From contig CAVRTA010000004.1 of the NCBI GenBank assembly GCA_963724135.1, forward strand, positions 62,001-126,000: a DNA stretch of 64,000 nucleotides. Direction: 5' to 3'. Below the pieces are notes generated by a model. It saw nothing but the letters and a program-made list of their open reading frames with translations. It had not been told where the DNA came from and did not search any database. Below, piece after piece: positions 8,062 through 15,296 of this stretch. The first letter of the stretch is position 1. Each line of letters opens with the position of its first letter. A program made the position numbers and the translations under genes. The DNA comes from DATLGB01 sp963724135. GTDB taxonomy: Bacteria; Actinomycetota; Thermoleophilia; Solirubrobacterales; Solirubrobacteraceae.

Positions 8062-8369
8062 TTGTCATGTCTCGGGACATGTGTCCCACATGTCCTGCGA
8101 CATCGGTCCCAGCTTTGAGAGCCCGCCGGCGGCCCGCGGTTCTCTGTCTTGGCCCCGCCGAGTGAGGCTCCAGGCGTAGATCCGCCTTTAACAGCGCTTC
8201 GAGAGAGCCTGCAAAACAGCAAACGCGAGCGCTGGCACGGCCTGGCCAAGCGGGTCTGGCGATCTCCGCTGCGGCTTGGGCGTTCGAGCTCCACCTCCGC
8301 AACCAAGGTGACCTATGTCGCGAGACACGAGGGACCTATCACCTGAGACACATGTCGTGAGATCAGACA
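8062..8369. mobile_element. ~308-bp inverted-repeat element (MITE-like, possibly IS481-derived)
   Basis: The left end from 8063 reads tgtcatgtctcgggacatg. The reverse complement of the right end (from 8369) reads tgtctgatctcacgacatg. The similarity runs on through gacatgtgtc, and more loosely through tgtc-tgcgacat-ggtc, over about 50 bp. The 15 bases cctccccctccgctc flank both sides (8047-8061 and 8370-8384) as a target duplication. No transposase ORF is inside. Ends starting TGT and a long duplication are compatible with the IS481 family (known duplications of 4-15 bp), but the family link is inference. Confidence 0.6.
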
Positions 8370-8523
8370 CCTCCCCCTCCGCTCCGACCCCGGCTAGGGG
8401 CGCCGTTCGAGGCGGGATCGGCGGGGTGTGTCCCTGCACTCAGATCGTTCGTAGGCGATCAACGCGCCCGTGTCGAACGTCAGGCTGGCCACTGCTCGGC
8501 GATCGGTCAGTAGCGTTCGCGTG

Positions 8524-8916
8524 GTGCACCCGAACGAGCGCGTTCTCCGGGAGGCCTACGCAGCAATCGCAGCAGGCGATGGGCGAACGCTTGCGAAGCT
8601 GCTGACTCCGGACACGGCCTGGATCATCCCGGGCAAGAGCAAGCTGTCGGGGACCTATCGCGGGTCCGACGAGATCTTCCACTTCTGGAAGGGCATCGCT
8701 CAACAAACTGGCGGCGGGCTCCGGCTGGACGTACAAGATGTGCTCGCGAATGACGAGCGTGGCGTGGTGCTCGTGATCGCGCGAGGGGAACGCAATGGAA
8801 GGCAACTCGTCGAGCGTCAGGTCGCCGTGTTCGAGTTCGCGGTTGAAGGCAAGGTTCGCTCCGCGACGTTCGTCTATGAGAACCCAGACGTGTACGACGC
8901 CTTCTGGACCGACTGA
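8524..8916 (+). CDS. SnoaL/NTF2-like protein
   Basis: 130 residues from GTG 8524 (VHPNERVLREAYAAIAAGDG); a GTG at 8521 is an alternative start. The opening helix, then LTPDTAWIIPGKSKLSGTYR, SDEIFHFWKGIAQQTGG and the closing strand NPDVYDAFWTD are typical of the small cone-shaped NTF2/SnoaL fold. These proteins bind or isomerise small hydrophobic ligands; the actual ligand cannot be told. It lies just outside the island and its inverted-repeat element. Confidence 0.7.
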   Translation: MHPNERVLREAYAAIAAGDGRTLAKLLTPDTAWIIPGKSKLSGTYRGSDEIFHFWKGIAQQTGGGLRLDVQDVLANDERGVVLVIARGERNGRQLVERQVAVFEFAVEGKVRSATFVYENPDVYDAFWTD

Positions 8917-9112
8917 ACCGCGATCCCTGTTCGGGGACATTGGAACCCCGACCGGTCAGCTGCGGGGCGGGCGAGGGTTCGAAAGACGTTCCAGCAGGGC
9001 CGCTCATCCGGCCGATTCCCTGCTAGGCCGCGTAATCCGGACCGCCCCCGACGGCAGTTGCGACGCGATCCGTCCGCCGCTGAAGACCGTCTCGGATGGG
9101 GACAAAGTCCCT

Positions 9113-9310
9113 ATGAAGGGAGCGGTCGGCGCTGAAATGCGATGGGTCCATATCACCATGACGGACGGCAACGCAGATCTGGGGGTCGTGGCTCGGGTCA
9201 ACCATCCGACCCAGCCCGCCCCTGTGGGAGCAGCTGCCGCCAGGACGCCGGAGCGAATGGCGATCGAACAGGACATCGCGGCCTACGACGCAGGCCGCCC
9301 GATCAGGTAG
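9113..9310 (+). CDS. Doubtful small ORF in an otherwise gene-poor stretch (8917-9327)
   Basis: 65 residues from ATG 9113 (MKGAVGAEMRWVHITMTDGN), ending ERMAIEQDIAAYDAGRPIR. There is no good ribosome-binding site and no recognised motif, though the C-terminal end reads like protein. The rest of 8917-9327 shows nothing else I can support. Confidence 0.2.
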   Translation: MKGAVGAEMRWVHITMTDGNADLGVVARVNHPTQPAPVGAAAARTPERMAIEQDIAAYDAGRPIR

Positions 9311-9327
9311 TCGCGGGGGATCGACCG

Positions 9328-9569
9328 ATGACGACATTGATCCAGCTCGACGGGGAGATCGTCGCCACCGTCGGCGCGACCGGTGCTTCCTGGCACCGCG
9401 TGTAGAGGCCCTCCCCGGGGATGACCGCAAGCGCCGCATCGTGCTCCTGATGTGCGCATACGCCCTCGACATAACCGCTGGACGGGTCGCCGGGCCCTAC
9501 CGGGACGACGAGGCTTTGCGGGTGGCGCTCGCGGCGCTAGACGAGCTCGGACGTCGAGCCCCCAGATGA
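9328..9569 (+). pseudogene. Small hypothetical protein, one frameshift
   Basis: An ATG at 9328 sits 7 nt after a good ribosome-binding site (cgggggat) and reads MTTLIQLDGEIVATVGATGA, then SWHRV and a stop at 9405. One frame over, the sequence continues as VEALPGDDRKRRIVLLMCAY and ends ALRVALAALDELGRRAPR with TGA 9567. The whole is 242 nt, one base short of 81 codons. A single missing base near 9395-9410 would join a protein of about 80 residues. Family unknown. Confidence 0.35.
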
Positions 9570-9573
9570 TCAC

Positions 9574-10056
9574 TCACATCCAGCGGCGCGTCGTCCGCTT
9601 GTAGCCGCGGTACTCGTCGCCGAAAAGTCGTTCGAGGTAGCGCTCCTCGCGCGCGATCACCCCGTAGCGCATGAGGACGGTTGCCGGAACGAGCATCACG
9701 AGCGCCCAGGGCGCCGCGGCCGCGAGCGTGATTCCGACAAAGGTGATCGCCATGCCCAGATAGCCAGGATTGCGGCTGAACCGATAGGGCCCGTCGGTAG
9801 CCAACGCCGTTGAGGGCCGGTACGGATTCGCATCGGTGCCGGCGCGCTTGAAGGCTCGCTCGAACGAGATCACCAACACCACCCCGGCCACGATCACCGC
9901 GGCCCCGGTCCATTGTGCCCATCCCGGGAGCTCGGCTCCTGGCAACAAGCCCTCAAGCACGAAGCCGACCCCCAGGGACGCGAGGTAGATGACCGGCGGC
10001 GGGGCGATCACGCCGGCGGTCCCGCGTCCCTGGCCTGGCTGCCTTTCTTCGGTCAC
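9574..10056 (-). CDS. Isoprenylcysteine carboxyl methyltransferase-family membrane protein
   Basis: 160 residues from GTG 10056 (VTEERQPGQGRG). It has four hydrophobic segments, including VIYLASLGVGFVLEGL and VIVAGVVLVISFERAF, followed by the family signature PYRFSRNPGYLGMAITFVG. Near the C-terminus is YGVIAREERYLERLFGDEY, the segment that completes the SAM-binding region in ICMT/phospholipid-methyltransferase-like integral membrane enzymes. The bacterial substrate is unknown. Upstream ATG codons in this frame are less likely starts because they add only basic low-complexity residues. It is divergent from the zinc-ribbon gene at 10199. Confidence 0.75.
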   Translation of the reverse strand: MTEERQPGQGRGTAGVIAPPPVIYLASLGVGFVLEGLLPGAELPGWAQWTGAAVIVAGVVLVISFERAFKRAGTDANPYRPSTALATDGPYRFSRNPGYLGMAITFVGITLAAAAPWALVMLVPATVLMRYGVIAREERYLERLFGDEYRGYKRTTRRWM

Positions 10057-10198
10057 GGCGCGATGTTCCCATGCTCTCCGACGGAGGGGACCCATGAGGT
10101 CTTGCCAGCCGTGCAGCCGCCGAAGATGGGTATCGCTGCCCATGGCCAGTCGCCCGGCCGCTTCGTAGGGTCGGCCGATCCGAGACAAGCGAGGAGCC

Positions 10199-10399
10199 AT
10201 GGGCCTACTGAAGCGTTTCCGGCGTGACGAGACGGCGCTGGAGGCGCCCTGTCCGCGCTGTGGCATCAACGTCCCCAGGGGAAACCCGGAGTGCACAGCG
10301 TGCGGCTGGGATACACGCGAGGCCTACCACGCCGCCCCGGGGAGCAGGGTGGTCGCCGCCGGCGGAGCGGAGAGTCGCGAGGCTGACGCTGCGGACTAG
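10199..10399 (+). CDS. Small zinc-ribbon protein
   Basis: 66 residues from an ATG, MGLLKRFRRDETALEAP. A CPRCG and a CTACGWD pair, 15 residues apart, form a typical rubredoxin-like zinc ribbon. The N-terminus is basic and the tail is Ala/Gly-rich. Such short proteins are common in actinobacteria and have no assigned role. It is a stand-alone gene between the divergent methyltransferase and the convergent dioxygenase. Confidence 0.6.
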   Translation: MGLLKRFRRDETALEAPCPRCGINVPRGNPECTACGWDTREAYHAAPGSRVVAAGGAESREADAAD

Positions 10400-10483
10400 G
10401 TTCGGCCACAGTGCACCGCCGGGGAGGCCGGTCTCAGCCGAGGCCTGCGGTCTTGATGAGGCGCCCGGTGAGGTCGGGAGTTG

Positions 10484-11410
10484 TCACCGCTTCGTCCACT
10501 CGGCGCGGGGATCCGGCAGCGGTGTGAGTCGTGCCTCGACCTCGTCGCGGCGGGATTCGAGCCACGGCGGCAGGATGATCCTGCGGCCGAGCTCCTCGAC
10601 CGGGCCGTCGACGGTGAAGCCGGGTTCCTCGGTCGCGAGCTCGAACAGGACGCCGCCGGGCTCGCGGAAGTAGACCGAGTGGAAGTAGTGGCGGTCGATG
10701 ATCCCGCTGTTGGGGACGCCCGCGGCGTTGAGCCGATCGAGCCAGTCCTGCTGCTCGGCGTCGGTCGTGGACCACGCGACGTGGTGGACCGTGCCGGCGC
10801 TCTGGCGGCCGCGCTCGGCGGGGGGTTCGTCGAGTGCGATCCAGCCGCCGCGCTTGTCGCCGCGCAGCTCGAACGCGCCGTCGTCGCGGCGCTGCGCGCC
10901 CATCAGCTCCTTGAGTAGCTCGCTCGTCGCCTGGGTTGCTGCGCTGTAGGCGCGCACGCCCTCGAAGCCCTGGAGCGCGTGCTCGGCCGGAATCTCGGGG
11001 TGATCGGCGACCAGGGCCTCATCGCTGCTGGTGTCGACGACGAGCTCGTGGCCGAGCCCTTCGAAGTCCGCGAAGCGGACGGTGCCCTCGGCGCGCTCGA
11101 CGGCGCCGCCTTCGGCCTCCAGGCGACGCGCCCAGAACTCGAGCGCTCGCTCGGACGCGACGCGCCAGACGATCCGGTGCACCATGCCCGCGCCCGCGCG
11201 GCCGGGCTTCGTGTACGGGTACTCGAAGAAGGTCAGGTCGGCGCCGGGCCGCGCCTGCTCGTCGCCGTAGAAGAGGTGGTAGACGCTCGGGTCGTCCTGG
11301 TTGACGGTCTTCGCTGTCAGGCGCAGCCCGAGCACGCGCGTGTAGTAGTCGACGTTGCGGGCCGCATCGCCCGTGATCGCCGTGATGTGATGAACACCAT
11401 CGAACTGCAT
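10484..11410 (-). CDS. Ring-cleaving (vicinal oxygen chelate) dioxygenase, MhqO/MhqA type
   Basis: 308 residues with two glyoxalase-fold halves. The first opens MQFDGVHHITAITGDAARNV and YYTRVLGLRLTAKTVNQDD. The second contains GTVHHVAWSTTDAEQ and REPGGVLFELATEEPGF, whose Glu is a metal ligand with the His of HH. The residues DRHYFHSVYFREPGG are characteristic of the MhqO/LinE-like ring-cleaving group used against hydroquinones. The gene follows a 52-residue membrane protein whose start lies in a MarR-like palindrome. Quinone-sensing MarR repressors control this enzyme type in Bacillus, so similar control here is a reasonable inference. Confidence 0.8.
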   Translation of the reverse strand: MQFDGVHHITAITGDAARNVDYYTRVLGLRLTAKTVNQDDPSVYHLFYGDEQARPGADLTFFEYPYTKPGRAGAGMVHRIVWRVASERALEFWARRLEAEGGAVERAEGTVRFADFEGLGHELVVDTSSDEALVADHPEIPAEHALQGFEGVRAYSAATQATSELLKELMGAQRRDDGAFELRGDKRGGWIALDEPPAERGRQSAGTVHHVAWSTTDAEQQDWLDRLNAAGVPNSGIIDRHYFHSVYFREPGGVLFELATEEPGFTVDGPVEELGRRIILPPWLESRRDEVEARLTPLPDPRAEWTKR

Positions 11411-11431
11411 CAGGCTGCCTCCCTGTAGCGG

Positions 11432-11590
11432 CTACGGACGAACTCCGCGAACGCGGCTGAACCAGGTGCCGACGGCGGCGCGTGCCTTGCCGTCGGGGCG
11501 GAGGAAGTCCGGGCGATCTTCCGCCTCGATCCAAGGCGAGAGCAGGACGATCAGCGTGAAGAGAATGAACATGAGGCCTATAGTTGTCAT
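11432..11590 (-). CDS. 52-residue single-TM protein upstream of the dioxygenase
   Basis: ATG 11588-11590 gives MTTIGLMFILFTLIVLLSPW, a single membrane segment, then IEAEDRPDFLRPDGKARAA and a basic end, with a stop at 11432. A second ATG (M7) is possible. It is 21 bp upstream of the ring-cleaving dioxygenase on the same strand, so the two likely form one transcript. The function is unknown; it may sense or anchor. The start codon lies inside a perfect 7-bp inverted repeat. Confidence 0.55.
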   Translation of the reverse strand: MTTIGLMFILFTLIVLLSPWIEAEDRPDFLRPDGKARAAVGTWFSRVRGVRP

Positions 11591-11599
11591 AGCAACTAT
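11580..11599. promoter_or_regulatory. MarR-type palindromic operator
   Basis: atagttg-tcatag-caactat is a perfect inverted repeat with 7-bp arms and a 6-bp spacer, and it contains the start codon of the 52-residue gene. AT-rich arms of this size stand out in such GC-rich DNA and match the general form of MarR-family operators. No marR gene is visible nearby. Confidence 0.55.
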
Positions 11600-11913
11600 C
11601 TTAGATGTAGCCGGCCGGAGTGGGTGTGTCGCGCGTCACTCGGGTGGGTTCGCATTCAGGGCGAGGGTTGGGGCTCCAGGGGAGCGACGGCCGTCGTGGT
11701 CGCAGGAGCGCGATCTGCGTTCGGTCTGACTCAACGATCCGTCCCTCTCCTCGTTGCAGCTCGCCCGGCTCCGGGAGCGGCTGTTGCACCAGGCGGCCCC
11801 CGATGAACCGCTTCGCGACGCGCGGCTCGTGCCGTCACTAGCGCGTCGCGGTGGTCGGGACCTCCCGCTCTTGCTACCCCGGCATCGCGCCGGCGAGAAG
11901 GAGCGAACCGGCC
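11600..11913. other. Intergenic, ~310 bp, no supported gene
   Basis: It lies between the divergently placed operator region and the end of the L,D-transpeptidase gene. Several short ORFs exist on both strands, but all have noise-like Arg/Ser/Pro composition. A regulator gene might be expected here given the operator, but none can be read. Confidence 0.4.
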
Positions 11914-12678
11914 TCATGAGACGATCCTCACCGGCGTGCCGAGGGGGAGGTGGCGGGCGAAGCTCTCGATGACGCTGTTGCCCACCCGGATGCAGCCGTG
12001 GCTGACCTCGCTTCCCAGAGTCTCGCTGTCGTTCGTTCCGTGGATGCCGATCTGCCCGTCCCCGGCTCCGAACGACGTCAGGACCGGCGAGTGGGCGGAG
12101 AGTCCGAAGGCGTAGGTGCCGTAGAGCCCGTCTGGATTCGGCGGTCGCACCAGATCGGTGAGGTAATAGCGCCCGCGCGGCGTCGGGGTGACCGCCTCGC
12201 CGATGGCGATCCGGTGGACGCTGATCAGGCGCTTGCCGCGGAAGGTGAAGACGCGCCGGGCACTGAGGTCGACGCGCAGGCGCCACTCGACGACCCGCAG
12301 GGTCGCGGCGCGCGAGCGGATCCACCCCGTCGAGTGGTTGGGGCGCGTCGGCAACTGCACGCGGAGCCAGCCCGGCCGGCGGCGGTTGACGAGCACCACG
12401 AGCGGCAGCAGACGGCCGTCAAGCTCGCGGGCGCGGAGAACACGGCGGCGCGCGGTGGGGGAGGGCCGCGCGTACACGCGGACGCGCCGCGCAGGGATGT
12501 GGGCGGCCAGGGACGTGCGCGGACCACGCGGCGCGCGGGCGGCGGCGGGGCGGAACCGGTCCGCTCCCGCCGCCCCGCCGTGCTGGCGCGCCGGATCTCC
12601 GACGAAGGCCGCGCTGGCCACCCAGCCCAGGGGAACAAAGGCCAGGACCAGCGCGACGCCTGACAGCGCCCGGCGCAC
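11914..12678 (-). CDS. Secreted L,D-transpeptidase (YkuD domain)
   Basis: 254 residues. The N-terminal signal sequence is MRRALSGVALVLAFVPLGWV. A middle region (residues ~60-120) resembles an SH3-like domain (ARRVRVYARPSPTA). The YkuD catalytic domain spans about 130-254, with IGIHGTN (211-217) and the active-site SHGCIRV with Cys229. It would cross-link peptidoglycan stems outside the membrane (3-3 links) or attach protein to the wall. All catalytic residues are present. The next gene upstream is the frameshifted ferritin-like gene, 8 bp away on the same strand. Confidence 0.9.
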   Translation of the reverse strand: MRRALSGVALVLAFVPLGWVASAAFVGDPARQHGGAAGADRFRPAAARAPRGPRTSLAAHIPARRVRVYARPSPTARRRVLRARELDGRLLPLVVLVNRRRPGWLRVQLPTRPNHSTGWIRSRAATLRVVEWRLRVDLSARRVFTFRGKRLISVHRIAIGEAVTPTPRGRYYLTDLVRPPNPDGLYGTYAFGLSAHSPVLTSFGAGDGQIGIHGTNDSETLGSEVSHGCIRVGNSVIESFARHLPLGTPVRIVS

Positions 12679-12686
12679 GTCCCCGC

Positions 12687-13407
12687 CTAGCCGGCGACGC
12701 TCGGTGTGCCGGTAGTGGGCGAGGCCGAGGTCGAACCGGACTCCGTGGAGATGAACCCGGTGCTCTTGATCTCGCCCAGGATCGTCGCCATGTCGGCTGC
12801 GGGGTTGAATGCCTCCGGTGCCGGGGACGGCGAACCGCTGCCGTTGGACATGATGCTGGCGATCCAGGCGGCGTGGCGAGCCTCGACCGGGTGAATCGCG
12901 ATCGCGGCCTTGAGGATCGCCTTCGACTTGATGTTGCCGGCCTGGCCCTGGTAGGCGCGGACGCCGGTGTCCTCGAGTGTCTTGGCCGTCTGCGCGAACG
13001 TCGACTCGCTCTGGGTCGATCCCTGGAAATCGAACCTCGGCGTGGCCACGGCCTTGGAGCCGAGCGCCTTCTTGAGCGCGTCGACGTGGGCCTGCTCGTG
13101 CTCGCCGACGATGCGCGCGAAACGGGCGTACTGCCCGGACAGGGCGCCGCCGTCAATGGCCTCCTTGTAGAACGCGGCCTCGAGGTATTCGAGCGTCAGC
13201 GCGTAGTTGAGAATGTCGACGTCGCCTTTTGCTCGTGCCCTGCGCGAGCGTGAACGCGGCGGGCAGCCCGCCGATGAGCAGGCCGCCGCCGGCGAACGCC
13301 GTGCGGCGCAGCAGTTGCGAGCGGGTGACGCCGGCCTTGGCCGCCGCCTCCTCGATCGCGCCGTCGCGGTCGAGCTCCTCGAATCTCGGGAAGTCGTGCA
13401 TGGTCAT
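12687..13407 (-). pseudogene. Ferritin-like domain protein with one frameshift (homopolymer)
   Basis: An ATG at 13407 opens MTMHDFPRFEELDRDGAIEE, a Tat-like signal (RSQLLRRTAFAGGGLLIGG), and LAQGTSK. Frame is lost at a run of four A on the coding strand (t-run 13227-13230). With three A it continues as GDVDILNYALTLEYLEAAFY, EHEQAHVDALKKAL and HPVEARHAAW, all in frame to the stop at 12687. The metal-binding Glu/His residues of the Ferritin_2 fold are intact. The break is therefore probably a one-base sequence error in a homopolymer, or a very recent mutation. The start overlaps the stop of the upstream ferritin-like gene (ATGA). Confidence 0.75.
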
Positions 13408-14069
13408 CCCTTCAGGAATCCGGTTGCCTTGACCGCCGACAGGACGGCTTGCATGTCCTGCGGCATCTCGAACGCATCAGGAGCGGGCACGGTGCCCTTG
13501 CCCCCACCGATGATGTCGCGCACCCACGCCGCATGGCGCGCCTCGACGGCGAGGATCGAGCCCGCCGCGGCGAGCACCGCCCCCGTCTTGATGTTGGGCG
13601 CCTGGCCCTGATAGGCGGCGACGCCCGTGTCCTCGAGCACCTTGGCCGTGGCCAGGAACTTGGCCTTGCCGGTGGCGTCCTTGAAATCGACCTCGGGCGC
13701 CTTGGTCGCCTTCTTGCCGAGCGCCTTCTTGAGCGCGTCGACGTGGGCCTGCTCGTGCTCGCCGACGACCTCCGCGAAGATCGCCGACTCGCCCGACAGC
13801 TGTCCCTTCTTGACCGCCTCCGCGTAGAAGGCCGCCTCGAGGTACTCGAGCGTCAGCGCGTAATTGAGGATCTTGACGTCGGAGGCGGGCAGACCGCCCT
13901 GACCGAAGGCGAGCCCGATCGGGATCGCACCGAGCGCGACGCCCGCGCCGGCGAGCACGGTGCCGCGGCGGAACAGCGCGGAGCGCGTGTGGCCCGCGGC
14001 GACCGCGTCGAGTGTCTCCGCGCCTTCGCGCAGCACGCCGTCGGGGTCGACTCGTTCGATGGCGGTCAT
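13404..14069 (-). CDS. Exported ferritin-like domain protein
   Basis: 221 residues. A twin-arginine-like N-terminus (HTRSALFRRGTVLAGAGVAL) leads to the ferritin-like four-helix bundle. NYALTLEYLEAAFY gives the first Glu ligands, EHEQAHVDALKKAL the Glu and His of helix 2, YQGQAPNIKT a linker, and LAVEARHAAWVRD the Glu/His of helix 4. The fold is Pfam Ferritin_2 type, a likely diiron protein outside the cytoplasm. Its start is separated by 1 bp from the stop of tatA (14071), and its end overlaps the next ferritin-like gene by 4 bp, so the three form one operon. Iron storage, peroxide defence or another diiron chemistry are all possible. Confidence 0.85.
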   Translation of the reverse strand: MTAIERVDPDGVLREGAETLDAVAAGHTRSALFRRGTVLAGAGVALGAIPIGLAFGQGGLPASDVKILNYALTLEYLEAAFYAEAVKKGQLSGESAIFAEVVGEHEQAHVDALKKALGKKATKAPEVDFKDATGKAKFLATAKVLEDTGVAAYQGQAPNIKTGAVLAAAGSILAVEARHAAWVRDIIGGGKGTVPAPDAFEMPQDMQAVLSAVKATGFLKG

Positions 14070-14070
14070 G

Positions 14071-14262
14071 TCAGACCTCCGCGCGGGCCGGGAGTGTCGC
14101 CGGCTCGGCGGACTCGTCGTTGCCGCCGCCGGTGATGGCGTCTTTGAACGATCGCATGCCGGCGCCCAGTGAGCGCCCGGCGTCGGGCAGCTTCTTGGGG
14201 CCGAGGATGACGAGCGCGATGACCAGGACGATGATCATCTCGGGGATTCCGATGTTCGGCAT
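14071..14262 (-). CDS. tatA: TatA/TatE twin-arginine translocase subunit, copy A
   Basis: 63 residues: MPNIGIPEMIIVLVIALVIL is the membrane segment, GPKKLPDAGRSLGAGMRSFK is the FG/GPKKLP hinge and amphipathic helix of TatA, and a short acidic tail follows. It is nearly identical over the first 47 residues to the copy at 33960-34154. Its placement between ferritin-like genes that carry Tat-like signals suggests a dedicated export component. The start overlaps the stop of the deleted ferritin remnant (ATGA). Confidence 0.9.
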   Translation of the reverse strand: MPNIGIPEMIIVLVIALVILGPKKLPDAGRSLGAGMRSFKDAITGGGNDESAEPATLPARAEV

Positions 14263-14396
14263 CAGGACCCCTTGATGAAGCCGGTGCCGTCGACGGCCTT
14301 GCGGGAGAACGCCGAGCGGGTATCGCCGGCGACGTGATCCTCGGCGTCGCGGATCGCGCCGTCGACGTCAAGAGTCTCGATGGGGGGCAATGGCAT
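14262..14396 (-). pseudogene. Internally deleted ferritin-like gene (44-codon remnant)
   Basis: This 44-residue ORF joins the first ~33 residues (MPLPPIETLDVDGAIRDAED, then HVAGDTRSAFSRKA) of the ferritin-like protein at 34154-34840 directly to its last ~10 residues (GTGFIKGS). All four helices are missing. Compared with that copy, 552 bp (184 codons) have been lost in frame. In the intact copy the break points carry ccgacggccttg (34182-34193) and ccgacggcggccttg (34731-34745), so the deletion probably arose between short direct repeats. It cannot fold as a ferritin. Expression would give only a Tat-like signal stub. Confidence 0.8.
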
Positions 14397-14402
14397 GTAG
14401 TC

Positions 14403-14675
14403 CTACTCCTTGGCTCGTGCTGCGTGCACCACGATCCGCCCACGCATATTGGGGTGGATCGTGCAGACGTACCGGTACGCCCCGCGCCTGCGAAAAGTCA
14501 CCGAATAGCGAGCGCCCTCCCGCCGCGGCCCCGAGCCTCGGAAGCGATCCTCGCCCCGGCTCGCGACGACATGCGTCACGTAGGCGTCATCCCACTCCCA
14601 CCGCACGCGCCCGCCCTTGCGAACGTGCACGACAGCGGGCGTGAACTCGATGTCCTGGATGTGAACGACCGGCAT
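14403..14675 (-). CDS. Small cupredoxin (plastocyanin-like)
   Basis: 90 residues with the four type-1 copper ligands in order: His in YVTHVVASRGED, then Cys in YRYVCTIHP, then His and Met in IHPNMRGRI. The opening strand MPVVHIQDIEFTPAVVHVRK is also typical. There is no signal peptide in this frame, so it may be cytoplasmic, or its true start may lie further upstream in an unsupported frame. It heads the operon with the ferritin remnant, tatA and two ferritin-like genes; a decayed copy lies in the same place in cluster B (34847-34930). It probably carries electrons or copper for the exported metalloproteins. Confidence 0.8.
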   Translation of the reverse strand: MPVVHIQDIEFTPAVVHVRKGGRVRWEWDDAYVTHVVASRGEDRFRGSGPRREGARYSVTFRRRGAYRYVCTIHPNMRGRIVVHAARAKE

Positions 14676-14777
14676 TGATAGTCGCTACGTACGTCAGGGC
14701 GGTGCCGGATCAGTTCGCGGTCCGTCGACAGGTCGTGGTGATCCGGGGTTTATCGGACTGCGAACCAGCCTGCGCGA

Positions 14778-15209
14778 ATGTCCGACAACACCGTCACGTT
14801 GCGCAGGCCAGCGCCGACCAGGATTCCTGATCATGGGCCGAGCCGGATCCCCGAACGTAAGGTCTGGCGCGCGGAGCTCGCGCCCTACCTCGCCCTCGAC
14901 CGGGGACGCAGCCTCGCGCAGATAGCCAGCGTTGTGCTCCCTTACCTCGGCGTCTGGGTCCTGGCGGTGATCGCGGAACCGCCGTGGTGGGCGGCGATCG
15001 GGCTCGGCCTCGTCGCGACCGTATTCCTGGTGCGCATGTACTCGTCCTCGACTCGGACAGCGCTGGGGAAAGAGGCCAATGCCGTCCGCAAGGGCGACGA
15101 GCCGACCCGCGCCGAGCTCGAGAAGCGGGCGCGCAAGCTCGACATCAAGGGTCGCTCGAAGATGGGGAAGGCCGAGCTCAAGCGCGCCGTCGCGAGGGCT
15201 GAGGGCTGA
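14778..15209 (+). CDS. Chimeric ORF: fatty-acid-desaturase N-terminus fused to SAP/Rho-N-like tail
   Basis: 143 residues. Residues ~28-90 (WRAELAPYLALDRGRSLAQI, LPYLGVWVL, GLVATVFLVRMYS) match the opening of membrane fatty-acid desaturases, including two TM segments. The His boxes that should follow are missing. Instead the sequence changes to a charged tail, GDEPTRAELEKRARKLDIKG and RSKMGKAELKRAV, the SAP/Rho-N-type DNA- or RNA-binding motif found at the C-terminus of Ku and small actinobacterial proteins. The likely history is a deletion joining two genes; a native fusion is the alternative. It cannot be an active desaturase. Confidence 0.55.
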   Translation: MSDNTVTLRRPAPTRIPDHGPSRIPERKVWRAELAPYLALDRGRSLAQIASVVLPYLGVWVLAVIAEPPWWAAIGLGLVATVFLVRMYSSSTRTALGKEANAVRKGDEPTRAELEKRARKLDIKGRSKMGKAELKRAVARAEG

Positions 15210-15296
15210 CCGCTCGGCGATCGTCGCCGGCCCTGGATGTAGGCGGACCCAGAAGAACCGGCCTGCGCACGATGAGGTGAGCCTTACGCTCCGCCG

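Noticed and set aside
8229..8312. tRNA-like stretch with ctggccaagcggg and gttcgag inside the inverted-repeat element
   Set aside because: The supposed T stem (gggcg/tccac) does not pair, there is no matching acceptor stem, and the anticodon arm is not formed. It is probably chance.
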